A DNA stretch of 64,000 bases from DAORHV01 sp964434575 (GCA_964434575.1 CAYSWB010000004.1:1-64000); one strand, 5' to 3'. Positions 34,501-42,602 are shown, counted from the first letter of the stretch. The notes: generated from the sequence alone by a model not told the origin. Numbers and translations: made by a program.

Positions 34501-34590
34501 TTCCACCTGCGCCCGGCGCGCGTCTGGGAGATGTACTACCCGGAAACCTTCGGACAGACGTCCGGCGAATGGATGACGATCAACGAATGA
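28567..34590 (+). CDS. Bacterial alpha-2-macroglobulin with thioester
   Basis: 2007 residues. A single N-terminal transmembrane helix replaces the lipobox of proteobacterial homologues. A string of Ig-like/MG domains follows, with Big_5-type segments near the start. After a Gly-rich loop comes the A2M core with TTWQLLAIGS, then the thioester motif CAEQ (1523-1526) in YPYGCAEQTTSSFLP, the alpha/alpha toroid, and a C-terminal receptor-like domain. Bacterial A2Ms trap attacking proteases outside the cell and usually sit beside pbpC, as here (52 bases later). The start at 28567 follows a TAGTAT box (28535-28540). Confidence 0.93.
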   Translation: MASPTGSGLPKFLQPLGMRGITAIGVLLTVGVATAIGITMSGVMKSGFEFTQNQRVSATSELRLVFPEVMDHASVEEHLTPPADFQAQKRWDGETLIYTPAQRLESEKTYVFRLGRRALKADGEQLGRDLEFKFYVAGAPALTTHVPARDSTMIPSESKITLIFDRPMVPLTQVQGKNANAKMADWPVTISPALAGRWRWLGTTTVEFIPEKGLQLATKYTVNVPAGIKTVSGDITEKDFSWSFETQRLEVQGIDPVFGSDTSGPGTEIVLRFNQDVDVDVIRQNVKFYRIGSTAEQRRDERMENAGMTSDSNQLALKSVVHGKSENEAGKLVTDRSLVVLIPAAKLEFKTQYGVTLVEGTRGAQGDLGTLAEFNSSFRTVGDLTVTGANYNYGNVNISFSNPMDGKSLKSHIAFEPPVKGWSDLSVDVNEWDNFKNLSLYPALEPSTSYKVTVKKGVKDAYGQTLAEDYVYTFKTDPLAPEAFIHSKGEFGIFERDKAPVYYLNAVNVSVLNLQFAKLSFPQFLAIRDQRRQNYEYTPALSEGTEVQNWTVKPKGKADAWESIPFDVQAKAGKKLGSGIYAMSMSAPEYKETWGDYGPVTQYQFFALTDMAITLKHSATKATVWVTNMQTGEAVPGANITFYSLSGKEVLAGKTDAQGFFETAFGIDKFSTVGNDWNTEFWVTASKGDDFAFVSSDWNEGYKPYHFGGIYEEMRYTDSSKYRLQSYVYTERPIYRAGDTVYFKGILRFLDWDGKMQLPNQSRQVVVTIQDSQGREVYNSTKKISAYGTFNGDFVTSADASLGDYYLSARVIPEDDVPNQYAGTSFAVLAYRKPEYRVDVTPETQDYFNGGTVKAGVEGAYYFGAPMSNSAMNWRVQTTDYFFNKYDGDGWYSFGLEDAWCWYDCERGEEMIASGDGKLGVDGRADISFPVNIDAKGVSQVVSIDVDVTDQNNQVVSTRSSVIVHKSKIYAGIASDDYVVTPGKTAKMRVITLDTEGKPVPNHTVKLQVFLREWNTIRKKGVDGEYYYDNEAKDTLEKELSVTTGSDGKATADVPVPTGGEHRVVATATDNDGRQSKAGTSVYAWSSTYVNWAHDNNDRIDVVADKPEYKVGDTAKLLVKSPFQGKGVKALVTVERENIITKQVLDVTSNAMPIEVPITSELMPNAYVSVVIVKPRVGETFNEFGLDTGMPAFKVGYVSLRVETAPKELKISMKTDKDRYGPREKVTVTIKTTDAAGKPVPAEASLGVVDLSLLALTGFEKPDLVSIFYAQRGLGVSTSQMLSQLVERFKPGSKGGGGGSDPETVKRGNFKDTAHWLPSVVTNAEGMATVTFELPDNLTTWQLLAIGSTQENTFGAEAIEILETKKVILRPVRPRFALTDDEVKLGAIVHNFTAEEQRFKVTLTGSGFTHLGESSRDVIVAKDGQVKVTFPVKIGAGDDALFTFKAQNANAVDEIEEKIPVYKFGVPQANATSGVTENVATEKVLVPTAEDAQFGSLEVSVSPTIATYLPEGLSYLATYPYGCAEQTTSSFLPNVALSRLQGFEAFSLVDDKTLERNIGAGLQRLYGFQRSDGGFGYWEGSDRSYPYLTAYILYALQLTKKNGYTVDASVIDRSVSYLNGELRSPTMPYMDDNTRAYVLFVLGEAGRSADVSLLTNLADKRKGLALFSKAQLAMALAKAGQQKKAEEIVAEVMNSVRIDPRGAHFEEDSSRNYGWMMHTDTLTTSTVMQALVRIQPENPTLPKLVRYLLDIRQNGRWDTTQSTSITLLAFAEYLSATKELDANFTSGIEIAGKKVMDQKFDSSNVLQRKEVATALKDLARGKETEVKIGKDGQGLLYYDVVMKYIYTPDEIEPAEEGIGILREMTPLTPKDASMAVGTTHKVKLTITVPEWRNFVAVESPLPAGMEAIDFRLRTTQQDLADEVNQPREGQWSWDYYWNGLWRFRHIEFRDDQVFLFADDLEAGVYEYEYLVRATTPGKFHLRPARVWEMYYPETFGQTSGEWMTINE

Positions 34591-34642
34591 CGAACGGCGG
34601 GGGAGGGGATAGACTTCTGTTCCCTCCCAGCCTTCCTGCCGC

Positions 34643-36991
34643 ATGAAGCCAACGACGAAACGCATCATCAGGGTCGCCTCGGTCTCCGCGGCGGCTTTGG
34701 TGATCGTTTTTTTGGCGTGGCCGCTGCCCGACGCGTTGCTGGAGAGCGATTCCGAGCGCTCCACGACCATCCTGGACCGCCATGGAGACGTACTCTACGA
34801 AGTCCGCAAACCCACTCTGGGGCTGAAGAACAGAATCCCGCTGTCGCAGATTCCGCAAACCCTGCTGGACGCCGTCATCGCCGTCGAGGACCGCGATTTT
34901 TACAGGCACCCCGGCATCAACCCCCGCGGAACGCTGCGCGCGGCGTGGCAAAACCTGACGACCGGTCGCGTGGTTTCGGGCGGCAGCGGCATCACGCAGC
35001 AGTTGGTGCGCAACCTTCTCGGCTCGAAGCGGCGCGACGTCGCCTACAAACTGTACGAGGCCTACCTGGCGCTGCGGCTGGAGCTCAAGTTGTCGAAAGA
35101 CGATATCTTGGAGGAATACCTGAACACCGCGTACTTCGGCCACCAGTCGTACGGCATCAAGTCGGCCGCCACAACGTTCTTCGGCAAGACGCCGTCGGAA
35201 CTTTCGCTGGCAGAAAACGCGATGCTCGCCGGCCTGCCGCAATCGCCGTCGGCCTATGATCCGTTCAAGAATTTCTCCGCCGCCAAAGAGCGACAGAAGC
35301 GCGTGTTGCAGGCCATGGTGGACGCGGGAATCATCGATGACGCGCGACGGACGGAAGCGCTCGAGGAGCCGATCACGCTCAGTCGCGGCAAGACCGCCAT
35401 CGAGGCGCCGCACTTCGTGTTTTGGCTGCTTGCCAAGCATCCGGAGATCGCCGCCGTGGGACGACCCGTGCGCACCACGCTGGATTTGGGATTGCAGCGC
35501 GAAGTCGAACGCATCGTCGAGTACAACGTCGACAAGCTTGCCGAGGCCAACGTCACGTCCGCCGCCGTGGTCGTGCTGGACGCGGAAAACGGCGACATCC
35601 TGGCCATGGTCGGCTCGCGTGACTATTTCGACGACGCGCATGACGGCGCGGTGAACGTGGCGGTGGCGGCTCGCCAGCCGGGTTCCGCGCTCAAGCCGTT
35701 CGTCTACGCCCTTGCGATGGCGCAGGGCGATACCCCCGCGACCACCGTCGCCGACATCGAGACGCAGTTCTTCACGCAGCAAGGAAATCCCTACATCCCC
35801 AGGAACTACGACTATGGCTACCACGGCCTGGTCCGTTACCGCGAGGCGCTGGCGAACTCTTACAACATCGCGGCGGTGAAGACGCTGGAGAAGGTCGGCG
35901 TGCTCAAACTCATGGACTTCCTCACCGATGCCGGCGTAACGACGCTCACGCAGACGCCCGAGCACTACGGACTGGCCCTGGCGCTGGGCGACGCGGAGGT
36001 GCGGCTGCTGGAGCTCTCCGAAGCGTACGGCATCTTCCCGCGAGGCGGACGGACGTTGGCCTCCAGAGGCCTGCTTGGTGCCGATACGGAAGCCCCGAAA
36101 CGCATCCTCGACGACAAGGTCGCGTGGCTCATCGCCGACATCCTGTCGGATAACGACGCGCGACTCGCCGAGTTCGGCGCCGCAAGCCCGCTTCTACTGC
36201 CGTTTCCGTCCGGCGCCAAGACGGGCACCACGCGGAATTCGCGCGACAACTGGACGGTGGGGTTCACCACCAGGCGCATCGTGGGCGTGTGGGTCGGCAA
36301 CGCGGACAACACCCCCATGCGCGGCACGTCCGGCGTTACGGGCGCGGGCCCGATATACCACGACGTCATGCTCGCCGCGATGGCCGACCTGAAGCCCGAG
36401 TCATTTCCGCGGCCGGCCGGCATCGTGGAAGCGAATGTTTGCCGGTTGTCGGGCATGCTGCCGACGCCGCTTTGCCCCTCGACTGTGAAAGAGCGATTCG
36501 TCGCCGGAACGGTTCCGGACGCGAAAGACGATGTATACCGCTTGTTTCGGATCGACACCCGTAACGGCTTGCTCGCGGACTCCGGTTGTCCGCAGGCGGT
36601 CGTCGAGGAACGGGTTTTCGCCGTGTTTCCTGCCGAACTGCGCAAGTGGGCGCGTGAAAACGGCTGGCAACAGGCGCCGTCGGAACCGTCTCCGCTCTGC
36701 AACGGTTCGGCGACTTCCCGCGACGAAACGTGGCTGGACATCACGCGGCCTGGTCCAGGCGACTCTTTCAAACTCGATCCGCTGATTCCCAACGAGCATG
36801 AGAAGGTCATTTTCGAGGCAAGGGCCAGCGACGACGTCCGTACGGCCCAGTGGACCGTCGATGGCACGGCGGTCGGCGTCGCGAAGGCACCGGATTTTCG
36901 CTTTGAGTGGGCTCCGAGTGCCGGCCAGCACGTCGTGGGCATTTCAGCGGGCGGAGTGGCAAAGACCCTACGGATCGAAGTACTACAATAG
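34643..36991 (+). CDS. pbpC: Penicillin-binding protein 1C
   Basis: 782 residues, close to other PBP1C proteins. An N-terminal transmembrane helix, then a GT51 transglycosylase domain with the catalytic Glu82 in VEDRDFYRHPG. The transpeptidase domain has SxxK at Ser348 (GSALKPF) and KTGTT from Lys526. The C-terminal BiPBP_C domain (from about 695) is diagnostic of PBP1C rather than PBP1A. It polymerises and crosslinks peptidoglycan. Position after the alpha-2-macroglobulin gene reproduces the well-known yfhM-pbpC pairing. A TAGACT (34610-34615) may give a secondary promoter. Confidence 0.95.
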   Translation: MKPTTKRIIRVASVSAAALVIVFLAWPLPDALLESDSERSTTILDRHGDVLYEVRKPTLGLKNRIPLSQIPQTLLDAVIAVEDRDFYRHPGINPRGTLRAAWQNLTTGRVVSGGSGITQQLVRNLLGSKRRDVAYKLYEAYLALRLELKLSKDDILEEYLNTAYFGHQSYGIKSAATTFFGKTPSELSLAENAMLAGLPQSPSAYDPFKNFSAAKERQKRVLQAMVDAGIIDDARRTEALEEPITLSRGKTAIEAPHFVFWLLAKHPEIAAVGRPVRTTLDLGLQREVERIVEYNVDKLAEANVTSAAVVVLDAENGDILAMVGSRDYFDDAHDGAVNVAVAARQPGSALKPFVYALAMAQGDTPATTVADIETQFFTQQGNPYIPRNYDYGYHGLVRYREALANSYNIAAVKTLEKVGVLKLMDFLTDAGVTTLTQTPEHYGLALALGDAEVRLLELSEAYGIFPRGGRTLASRGLLGADTEAPKRILDDKVAWLIADILSDNDARLAEFGAASPLLLPFPSGAKTGTTRNSRDNWTVGFTTRRIVGVWVGNADNTPMRGTSGVTGAGPIYHDVMLAAMADLKPESFPRPAGIVEANVCRLSGMLPTPLCPSTVKERFVAGTVPDAKDDVYRLFRIDTRNGLLADSGCPQAVVEERVFAVFPAELRKWARENGWQQAPSEPSPLCNGSATSRDETWLDITRPGPGDSFKLDPLIPNEHEKVIFEARASDDVRTAQWTVDGTAVGVAKAPDFRFEWAPSAGQHVVGISAGGVAKTLRIEVLQ

Positions 36992-37013
36992 TGCAAAACT
37001 AGCAATAATGTGG

Positions 37014-37019
37014 TAAAAT
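37014..37019 (+). promoter_or_regulatory. -10 of the LtaS-like gene
   Basis: TAAAAT, 21 bases before the ATG at 37040, in an A/T-rich stretch unlike the surrounding sequence. Confidence 0.5.
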
Positions 37020-37039
37020 AGGATGTAAAACACACATCC

Positions 37040-38866
37040 ATGTTTTGTCGACATGCTCGTCTTTGGCGCCCTACAAGCACGCTTGCCGCTTTTTTGCTGT
37101 GTCTGGCGCTGCCGATGGCCATGGCCGTGCTCTCCGGCACCGAACCACACGCGGTGTTCGGCGTATGCGCGATGTTCGCGTTTCTGGTGACTCTGGTCAT
37201 CCTTGCGGAATACGTGGGCTTCGGGCCGCTGAAATGGCTGTGCTGCGCCGGAGCGGCCGCCTACTACTCGCTACTCATCCTGGTATTAGGCTACGGCCTG
37301 ACGCCTTGGAGCAAAGACTTCACTCTCGGCTTCTTGGTCGAATACGCCGATGAATTTCTCCCCGCGACGAGAACGCTGTTCGGAACGCATAGCGTCGTTC
37401 TCGCCACCGCGGGCATCCTGTGCGCATGGGCGATGTTCTACGTCCTGTTCCTTCGTCTCGGCCGTAAAGCCAACCAGCCAAGCACCGGACTGACGAGCGT
37501 TCGAAACGTTTCCATCGGGGTGCTCACCAGCCTGTTTCTGATGACTGGAGGCATTGCTTCCAGCGAGCCCATCACGGTTTCCATTTCGGGCTCCGTACTG
37601 TCCGCGAAAGAGTCGCTGGATAACCAGGGCGTGTACCAGGATTACTCGGAGGAGACGCTGGATTCCGGCGAAAGCCTCTTCGTCCTGCAACTCGAATCGC
37701 TGTCGTCGATGACGTTGCTGCGCAGCTTTAAGTCCGCCGGCATGGAGTACACCGGCGACTACTTGCCCGTCATGACCTCTCTGGCGCAGAAAGGCGTGTT
37801 CTTCCCGTTTTTCCTGGCGAGCCAGGCACCCACTGCCCGCGCGCAGGAGTCACTGCACTGCGGCGTGGCGGGAAACTTCTCGAAAGTCATGTCCAAGCGG
37901 CCGGACAGTGTTCCCAAGACATGTTTGCCGGCATTGCTTTCCAAGGCCGGTTACCGAACCATCGCGTTCCGTTCCGACACGCTGGAGTTCGAAAACATGG
38001 GCGGCTGGCTGCGCAACGTGGGCTTCTCTGAAGTCCACCACAGCGACATCATGCGTCCCGAAGACGTGAAATACCCGTGGGGATACGATGACTGCACCTT
38101 CTACAAGCGGGCGTTCGAATACCTGCGCGACACCAGGGCCGACGGCGAAAAGCTGTACGTGTATTTCGAGGTCAGCTCTCATCACTGGCCGTTTCAGCCG
38201 AAACGGGAGTATCGCGACCGCTATCCCATCACGGACTCGCGGACAAAGTTCAAGAATTACATCAACTCGGCTTGGACGCAGGATTCCTGCCTGGCCACGT
38301 TCCACGAAGAGTTTGAGCGAACGGCCGACGACCGGACGCACCTTGCGATCCACGCCGACCACGGTTTTCCAATAGGCGCGCTGAAACCGGAGCGTGGCGC
38401 GTACCTGAAAGGCTCGACCGTCGAGATGTTCTTCATCCCGTATCTCTACATTCCGCCGCCCTCGCGCGCCGCTGAATTCGCCGTCGGAACGACGATCCCG
38501 GCCTCGGTCATGGCCGCCACCGAAGACGTGCTGCCCACGTATGTGGAGCTTCTGGGGGGCCGCTCGCACCCCCAGTCGCTCGCTCCCATGCTCAAGGGCC
38601 AGGCCCGCAGCGACTCGGTGCATGAACCCTGTCATGTGCTGAGCAACGCCAACTCCGCCATCGCCGTCATCCGCGACGGCATGGAATACCTCGCGTATTC
38701 GCCGAAATCCAAAGAAGTGATGCGCGTGGACCTGCTGCGCGACATGACGATGCGCTTTCCAAAGATCATCCGGCGCGACATCACGTTCGAAGAGTTTAAA
38801 AACACGTACTTCTGTCCGCGGTACGGAAGCAAGCCGTACGTCCCCGTGTCGCGCAAGGAGAATTGA
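37040..38866 (+). CDS. LtaS-type alkaline phosphatase superfamily transferase
   Basis: 608 residues. The N-terminal third has about five transmembrane helices. The extracellular domain has LFVLQLESLS (metal-binding Glu), a candidate nucleophile Thr265 in APTARAQES, FEVSSHHWPF and HADHGFPIG, which is the LtaS/sulfatase metal-site pattern. LtaS enzymes transfer glycerol-phosphate from phosphatidylglycerol to build lipoteichoic acid, while close relatives transfer phosphoethanolamine or phosphoglycerol to other glycans. The exact substrate is not readable. It follows the A2M-pbpC pair but has its own promoter (37014-37019). Confidence 0.82.
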   Translation: MFCRHARLWRPTSTLAAFLLCLALPMAMAVLSGTEPHAVFGVCAMFAFLVTLVILAEYVGFGPLKWLCCAGAAAYYSLLILVLGYGLTPWSKDFTLGFLVEYADEFLPATRTLFGTHSVVLATAGILCAWAMFYVLFLRLGRKANQPSTGLTSVRNVSIGVLTSLFLMTGGIASSEPITVSISGSVLSAKESLDNQGVYQDYSEETLDSGESLFVLQLESLSSMTLLRSFKSAGMEYTGDYLPVMTSLAQKGVFFPFFLASQAPTARAQESLHCGVAGNFSKVMSKRPDSVPKTCLPALLSKAGYRTIAFRSDTLEFENMGGWLRNVGFSEVHHSDIMRPEDVKYPWGYDDCTFYKRAFEYLRDTRADGEKLYVYFEVSSHHWPFQPKREYRDRYPITDSRTKFKNYINSAWTQDSCLATFHEEFERTADDRTHLAIHADHGFPIGALKPERGAYLKGSTVEMFFIPYLYIPPPSRAAEFAVGTTIPASVMAATEDVLPTYVELLGGRSHPQSLAPMLKGQARSDSVHEPCHVLSNANSAIAVIRDGMEYLAYSPKSKEVMRVDLLRDMTMRFPKIIRRDITFEEFKNTYFCPRYGSKPYVPVSRKEN

Positions 38867-38915
38867 TGTTTATTTCCGCTTCTGGTACACTAAAAAGAAA
38901 CATTCACCCACATCT

Positions 38916-40160
38916 ATGATGGTTCCCGTTTCCAACCGAAAGCGAATTCTGATCGTCGGCGGCGGCTTCGGAGGCGTCCGAGCAGCACTGGATCTGTCCG
39001 CGAAGAACGTGGATGCGAAGATCACGCTTATCGACGGCCGATCGTACCTGGAGTATTACGCAGCGCTGTACCGCGTGGTGGCGGGGCGTTCCCCGACGGA
39101 AGTCTGCGTGCCGTACGCCCGCATTTTCAAGGGCAAGAACGTGGAAGTGGTCAAGGACGTGGTGAACGGCGTGGATTTGGCGCACCGCGTCGTCCGTGGC
39201 GAATCCGGAGCGCATTACGGCTACGACTATCTGGTGCTCGCCGTGGGCAGCGAAACGGCGTACTTCGGCATTCCCGGCATGCAGGAGCTGTCGTACGGCA
39301 TGAAGTCGGCGCACGAGGCGCTGGAACTCAAGCGCCACCTGCATGAGGTCTTCAACGAGGCCCGCACCGCCCGCGACTCTTCCGAGCGTTCGCAGGCAGC
39401 GCACATCGTGGTCATCGGCGCCGGACCGTCCGGCGTGGAGCTGGCCGGAGAACTGGCCGTGTACGCCCGCAAGCTCGCCAAACAGCATGGCATCAGCCCG
39501 TCGCTGGTGAGCATCGATCTCGTCGAGGCCATGTCGCGCGTGTTGCCGACCCTGGAGCAGGAAATGTCCGACCGCGTGCTGCAGCGCCTCCACGCCCTTG
39601 GCGTGAACGTGCTGCTGGGCCGCAGCGTCACCAAGGAGGAGGCTGAGCAGGTGTACCTGAAAGACATGCAGATGAAGACCAAGACCGTCGTGTGGACCGC
39701 CGGCGTGAAAGCCAACTCCATGCTCGCAAAGATCGAGGGCCTGCAGTTGGACCGCCGCGGCCGCGCCGAGGTCGATGAACACCGCCGCGCCAAGTTCCAC
39801 CCGGAGGTCTTCGTGATCGGCGACGCCGCCGCGTCGCAGTACTCCGGCACCGCGCAGACAGCGGTACGCGACGGAGGATACGTTGCCGACGCCATCTCGC
39901 GCGACCTGCAGGGCGAACCGCTCGTTCCGTGCGAGAACCACCCGTCTGCGTTCGCCATTCCGGTCGGACCGGGATGGGCCGCCGTGGCGTTCGGTCCGCT
40001 GCGCGTCTATGGCCGTTTGGGCTGGTGGATGCGCCGGGCAGCCGACCTGAAGGTGTTCCTGAGCATGTTAAGCCCGTTCGAGGCCGTCCGCGCGTGGATG
40101 AGCGGCGACGTCGCCGTGGAGACCTGTCCGTTGTGCGGCGTGGATTCCTGCGCGTGCTAG
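38916..40160 (+). CDS. NDH-2-like FAD-dependent pyridine nucleotide oxidoreductase
   Basis: 414 residues. FAD-binding GGGFGGVRAA at the N-terminus, an NADH-binding GAGPSGVELAGELA in the middle, VVWTAGVKAN, and VFVIGDAAA near the end give the type II NADH dehydrogenase order. Such enzymes pass electrons from NADH to quinone at the membrane face without pumping protons. The last residues CPLCGVDSCAC (404-414) hold four Cys and are unusual for the family. Quinone use cannot be shown here. A TACACT (38886-38891) lies 25 bases upstream. Confidence 0.85.
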   Translation: MMVPVSNRKRILIVGGGFGGVRAALDLSAKNVDAKITLIDGRSYLEYYAALYRVVAGRSPTEVCVPYARIFKGKNVEVVKDVVNGVDLAHRVVRGESGAHYGYDYLVLAVGSETAYFGIPGMQELSYGMKSAHEALELKRHLHEVFNEARTARDSSERSQAAHIVVIGAGPSGVELAGELAVYARKLAKQHGISPSLVSIDLVEAMSRVLPTLEQEMSDRVLQRLHALGVNVLLGRSVTKEEAEQVYLKDMQMKTKTVVWTAGVKANSMLAKIEGLQLDRRGRAEVDEHRRAKFHPEVFVIGDAAASQYSGTAQTAVRDGGYVADAISRDLQGEPLVPCENHPSAFAIPVGPGWAAVAFGPLRVYGRLGWWMRRAADLKVFLSMLSPFEAVRAWMSGDVAVETCPLCGVDSCAC

Positions 40161-40204
40161 GCGCCAACCTTTGCAACGGGTTCGGAACCTGCAAGAATGG
40201 GTTC

Positions 40205-40753
40205 ATGCGCCGCATCTTCGCCTTCGTGTGCTCCCTGCTCGTGTACGCGTCCTTCGCCGTGCCGGCTCTCGCCCATGCGCAAGAGCTTTCGCTGGAAGAG
40301 CGGGTGGGGGAGTATCTCATCGACATCGGGTACAACCAGCAGCTGGTCGCCAACGAAGAAATCCTCTTCGACTTCAATCTGTACAACTTCCGCCGCGACG
40401 GGCTGCAGGAAAAGGCGGATTACGGCGAGGTGTCGTTCGACGTCATTCTCAACAGCACGACGGTGTTCAACCGTCAGATCCCGCGCAACGAATCGCTGAC
40501 GGCGATGAGCGTGGTGTTCCCGACTTCCGGGCAGTACGGCTTAAACGTGGCGTTCTACAGGGGAGGCGAGAAGTTCGCCGAGCACCGCTTCGTGGTGACG
40601 GTGGCCAATGCCTTGCCGCCGACCGGCCTGGTCACGCCGCTCAACATCGTCGAAATCGGCATCTACGCCGTCGCGCTCCTGGTGTGCGTGGGAGCGGGCA
40701 TCGGCCTGCTGATCATGCGGTCGCGCCGCGCGGGGTTGCCGCCGCAGGCGTGA
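40205..40753 (+). CDS. Exported protein with C-terminal membrane anchor
   Basis: 182 residues: a clean signal peptide (cleavage near ALAHAQ), an extracytoplasmic beta-rich domain with EEILFDFNLYNF and SVVFPTSGQYGLNVAFY, then one transmembrane helix (about 151-172) and a short basic tail. This is type I membrane topology. No family recognised; the fold could be Ig-like. The ATG at 40205 is preferred over upstream in-frame codons because it starts the signal peptide and follows AAGAAT by 7 bases. Confidence 0.7.
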   Translation: MRRIFAFVCSLLVYASFAVPALAHAQELSLEERVGEYLIDIGYNQQLVANEEILFDFNLYNFRRDGLQEKADYGEVSFDVILNSTTVFNRQIPRNESLTAMSVVFPTSGQYGLNVAFYRGGEKFAEHRFVVTVANALPPTGLVTPLNIVEIGIYAVALLVCVGAGIGLLIMRSRRAGLPPQA

Positions 40754-41740
40754 TCACTTTTTCTTGAATGCCGGAAGGTCGCAGACGACGCTGACGGGCT
40801 TTACCTCGTGCGTCGGCGTTTCGCCACGAGACCACTGGTCGATGCTCAGGAAACAATCGCTGAACATGGCGGACACGCTATCGTCGGCATAGAACGCGAT
40901 ATGCGGCGTGGCGATGACGTTCGGGTGTGAGACGAGCGTGCGGTTTTCCTCGAAGTTCGTTTCATGCTCCAGCACGTCCAGCAGCGCGTGACCCACTTTG
41001 CCCGATTCGAGCGCCTTGAGCAGGTCACCGGAATGGATCAGCGATCCGCGGGCGGTGTTCACGAGCACCACGCCGTCCTTCATTTTGGCGAAGGCCTTCT
41101 TGTCGATCATGTGCTCGGTGGCCTTGGTGCCCGGGATATGGAGCGTGATGATGTCGCTTTCGGCCAGAAGTTCGTCGAACGACACGTACTTGGCGCCAAG
41201 CAGGTCGGTGAGCTCCACCACGCGGCACATGTCGAACAAGACGATGCGCATGCCGAAGCCGTGCGCGATCTGCGCCACGCGCCTGCCGATCTTGCCCGTT
41301 CCCACGATGCCGATGGTCTTGCCGCGCAGGGCCATGCCCCGTAGGCCGCGGTAATCGAACGTCCCGCCCTCCACCCGCTCGCTGGCGGCCGGGATGTGGC
41401 GCAGGGTGCTCAAGAGCAGCGCGAAGACGTGCTCGGCGATGACGTGCGAACCGTAGTCGGGGACGTTGCAGACGACGACGCCGCGTTCCTTGCAGGCACC
41501 CATGTCGATGTGGTCGTAGCCAACCGAACGCGTGCAAATCAGCTTCAGTTTCGGCAGGGCGGCGATCACGGCTTTCGTGATGCGGCTGTTGACGAAGCAG
41601 GAAAGAACCTCGGCATCCTTGCAATCCGCGGGGATGGAGTCTTCATGCAGCGTCTCCGGAATGAGTTTCGCACCCGGGAAATGGTCTTTGATGCGCTTTG
41701 CATCTTCCGGGTCGGCTTCGACGAATACGATCTTCGGCAT
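40754..41740 (-). CDS. D-2-hydroxyacid dehydrogenase (D-lactate dehydrogenase-like)
   Basis: 328 residues. NAD-binding GIVGTGKIGRRVAQIA and the catalytic residues Arg (NTARGSLI), Glu (LDVLEHET) and His (TPHIAFYADD) are in the expected order of the D-isomer-specific dehydrogenase family. It reduces a 2-oxoacid such as pyruvate with NADH, so it could make D-lactate to recycle NADH after glycolysis; substrate is inferred. The ATG at 41740 is chosen over one at 41746 because it lies 7 bases from a TATTCT box. Confidence 0.9.
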   Translation of the reverse strand: MPKIVFVEADPEDAKRIKDHFPGAKLIPETLHEDSIPADCKDAEVLSCFVNSRITKAVIAALPKLKLICTRSVGYDHIDMGACKERGVVVCNVPDYGSHVIAEHVFALLLSTLRHIPAASERVEGGTFDYRGLRGMALRGKTIGIVGTGKIGRRVAQIAHGFGMRIVLFDMCRVVELTDLLGAKYVSFDELLAESDIITLHIPGTKATEHMIDKKAFAKMKDGVVLVNTARGSLIHSGDLLKALESGKVGHALLDVLEHETNFEENRTLVSHPNVIATPHIAFYADDSVSAMFSDCFLSIDQWSRGETPTHEVKPVSVVCDLPAFKKK

Positions 41741-41746
41741 AGGCAA

Positions 41747-41752
41747 AGAATA
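41747..41752 (-). promoter_or_regulatory. -10 of the 2-hydroxyacid dehydrogenase gene (leaderless)
   Basis: TATTCT on the minus strand ends 7 bases from the ATG at 41740. Confidence 0.5.
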
Positions 41753-41764
41753 GCATGCCTCGAT

Positions 41765-41998
41765 TTATTTTTCCCCAGACCCGTCTTCCCGGTGCGCGGG
41801 CAAAGACAGCTGTTCCGTACCGGTTACGTTTGCGACCGACAACACGTGCTCTTCGCGGGCGCCGACGATCACTTTTAGTTTGCCATCAACCACGCCGATG
41901 ATATGCGCCACGCGGCCCTGAACCTTGGCTTCTTTGTTCTCCACCGTGTCGGGGAGAACCAGGTACTTTCCGACGAGTTCTTCTGGGGTGTTGACCAT
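41765..41998 (-). CDS. Small hypothetical beta-rich protein
   Basis: 77 residues with a run of predicted strands (KYLVLPDTV, GRVAHIIGVV, LKVIVGAREEHVLSV), resembling a small barrel, and a polar tail. No signal or membrane segment. A TACAAT on the minus strand (42021-42026) lies 23 bases before the ATG, which supports a real gene. No family recognised. Confidence 0.6.
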   Translation of the reverse strand: MVNTPEELVGKYLVLPDTVENKEAKVQGRVAHIIGVVDGKLKVIVGAREEHVLSVANVTGTEQLSLPAHREDGSGEK

Positions 41999-42095
41999 GC
42001 AAATGGGGAGAAATCTGCTTATTGTACCATGAATTGACGCCGCAGAGTAGCCGCGGGCGAAAAGAAAGCAAGAAATCCGGTCGCTACTTGCGGGA

Positions 42096-42341
42096 TCAGC
42101 CGGCCATGTCCACCTCCGGCCGGTGGTATACCAAAACGAGGTTGTCGCCGTCTTTGCGGAACACGTGCATCACCGGCACCGCTCCAAACATGTCCCTATA
42201 CACCCTTTCGAACCCGTCTTTTACGACGCGAACCATTTCCTGCGCGCCCTCTTGCTCCGGCAATACCAGCAGCACGTCGCCATGCTCGTGCAGCTCTTGC
42301 GCAAATGCCGGCAGACAGTCCGTGAAATCAAGGGCTTCCAT
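42096..42341 (-). CDS. Small hypothetical protein
   Basis: 81 residues, acidic, with alternating strand and helix segments (DVLLVLPEQEGAQEM, GDNLVLVYHRPEVD). A TAGACT box ends 10 bases before the ATG at 42341. No family recognised and the neighbours give no hint. Confidence 0.55.
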   Translation of the reverse strand: MEALDFTDCLPAFAQELHEHGDVLLVLPEQEGAQEMVRVVKDGFERVYRDMFGAVPVMHVFRKDGDNLVLVYHRPEVDMAG

Positions 42342-42409
42342 CAACCGTAAAGTCTACTCGACCTAACATTGGATCACAAATACAAATATCGTCAAAGACG
42401 TGTGATAAA

Positions 42410-42484
42410 TGGTGGCCCCGGCCAGAATTGAACTGGCTACGCCTGCCTCTTCAGGGCAGCGCTCTACCGATGAGCTACAGGGCC
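42410..42484 (-). tRNA. tRNA-Phe(GAA)
   Basis: Acceptor GGCCCTG/CGGGGCC with encoded CCA, anticodon stem CTGCC/GGCAG around CTGAAGA, giving GAA. The acceptor has one G-T pair. Confidence 0.9.
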
Positions 42485-42602
42485 TTACCTACGCTGATGT
42501 CATGACCCCTCGAAAGCTCTCGGGGCCGCAAGAATGTACCATTTCGGTTTCTGCGATGGAAGTCTTTCCAGGTAGGCGGGATGATCGTATTATTCGCGGC
42601 GT

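Noticed and set aside
30850..34770. A 1306-codon open frame antisense to the alpha-2-macroglobulin gene
   Set aside because: It is rich in His, Arg, Gly and Asp with no domain signal, and the plus-strand A2M has full family motifs throughout.
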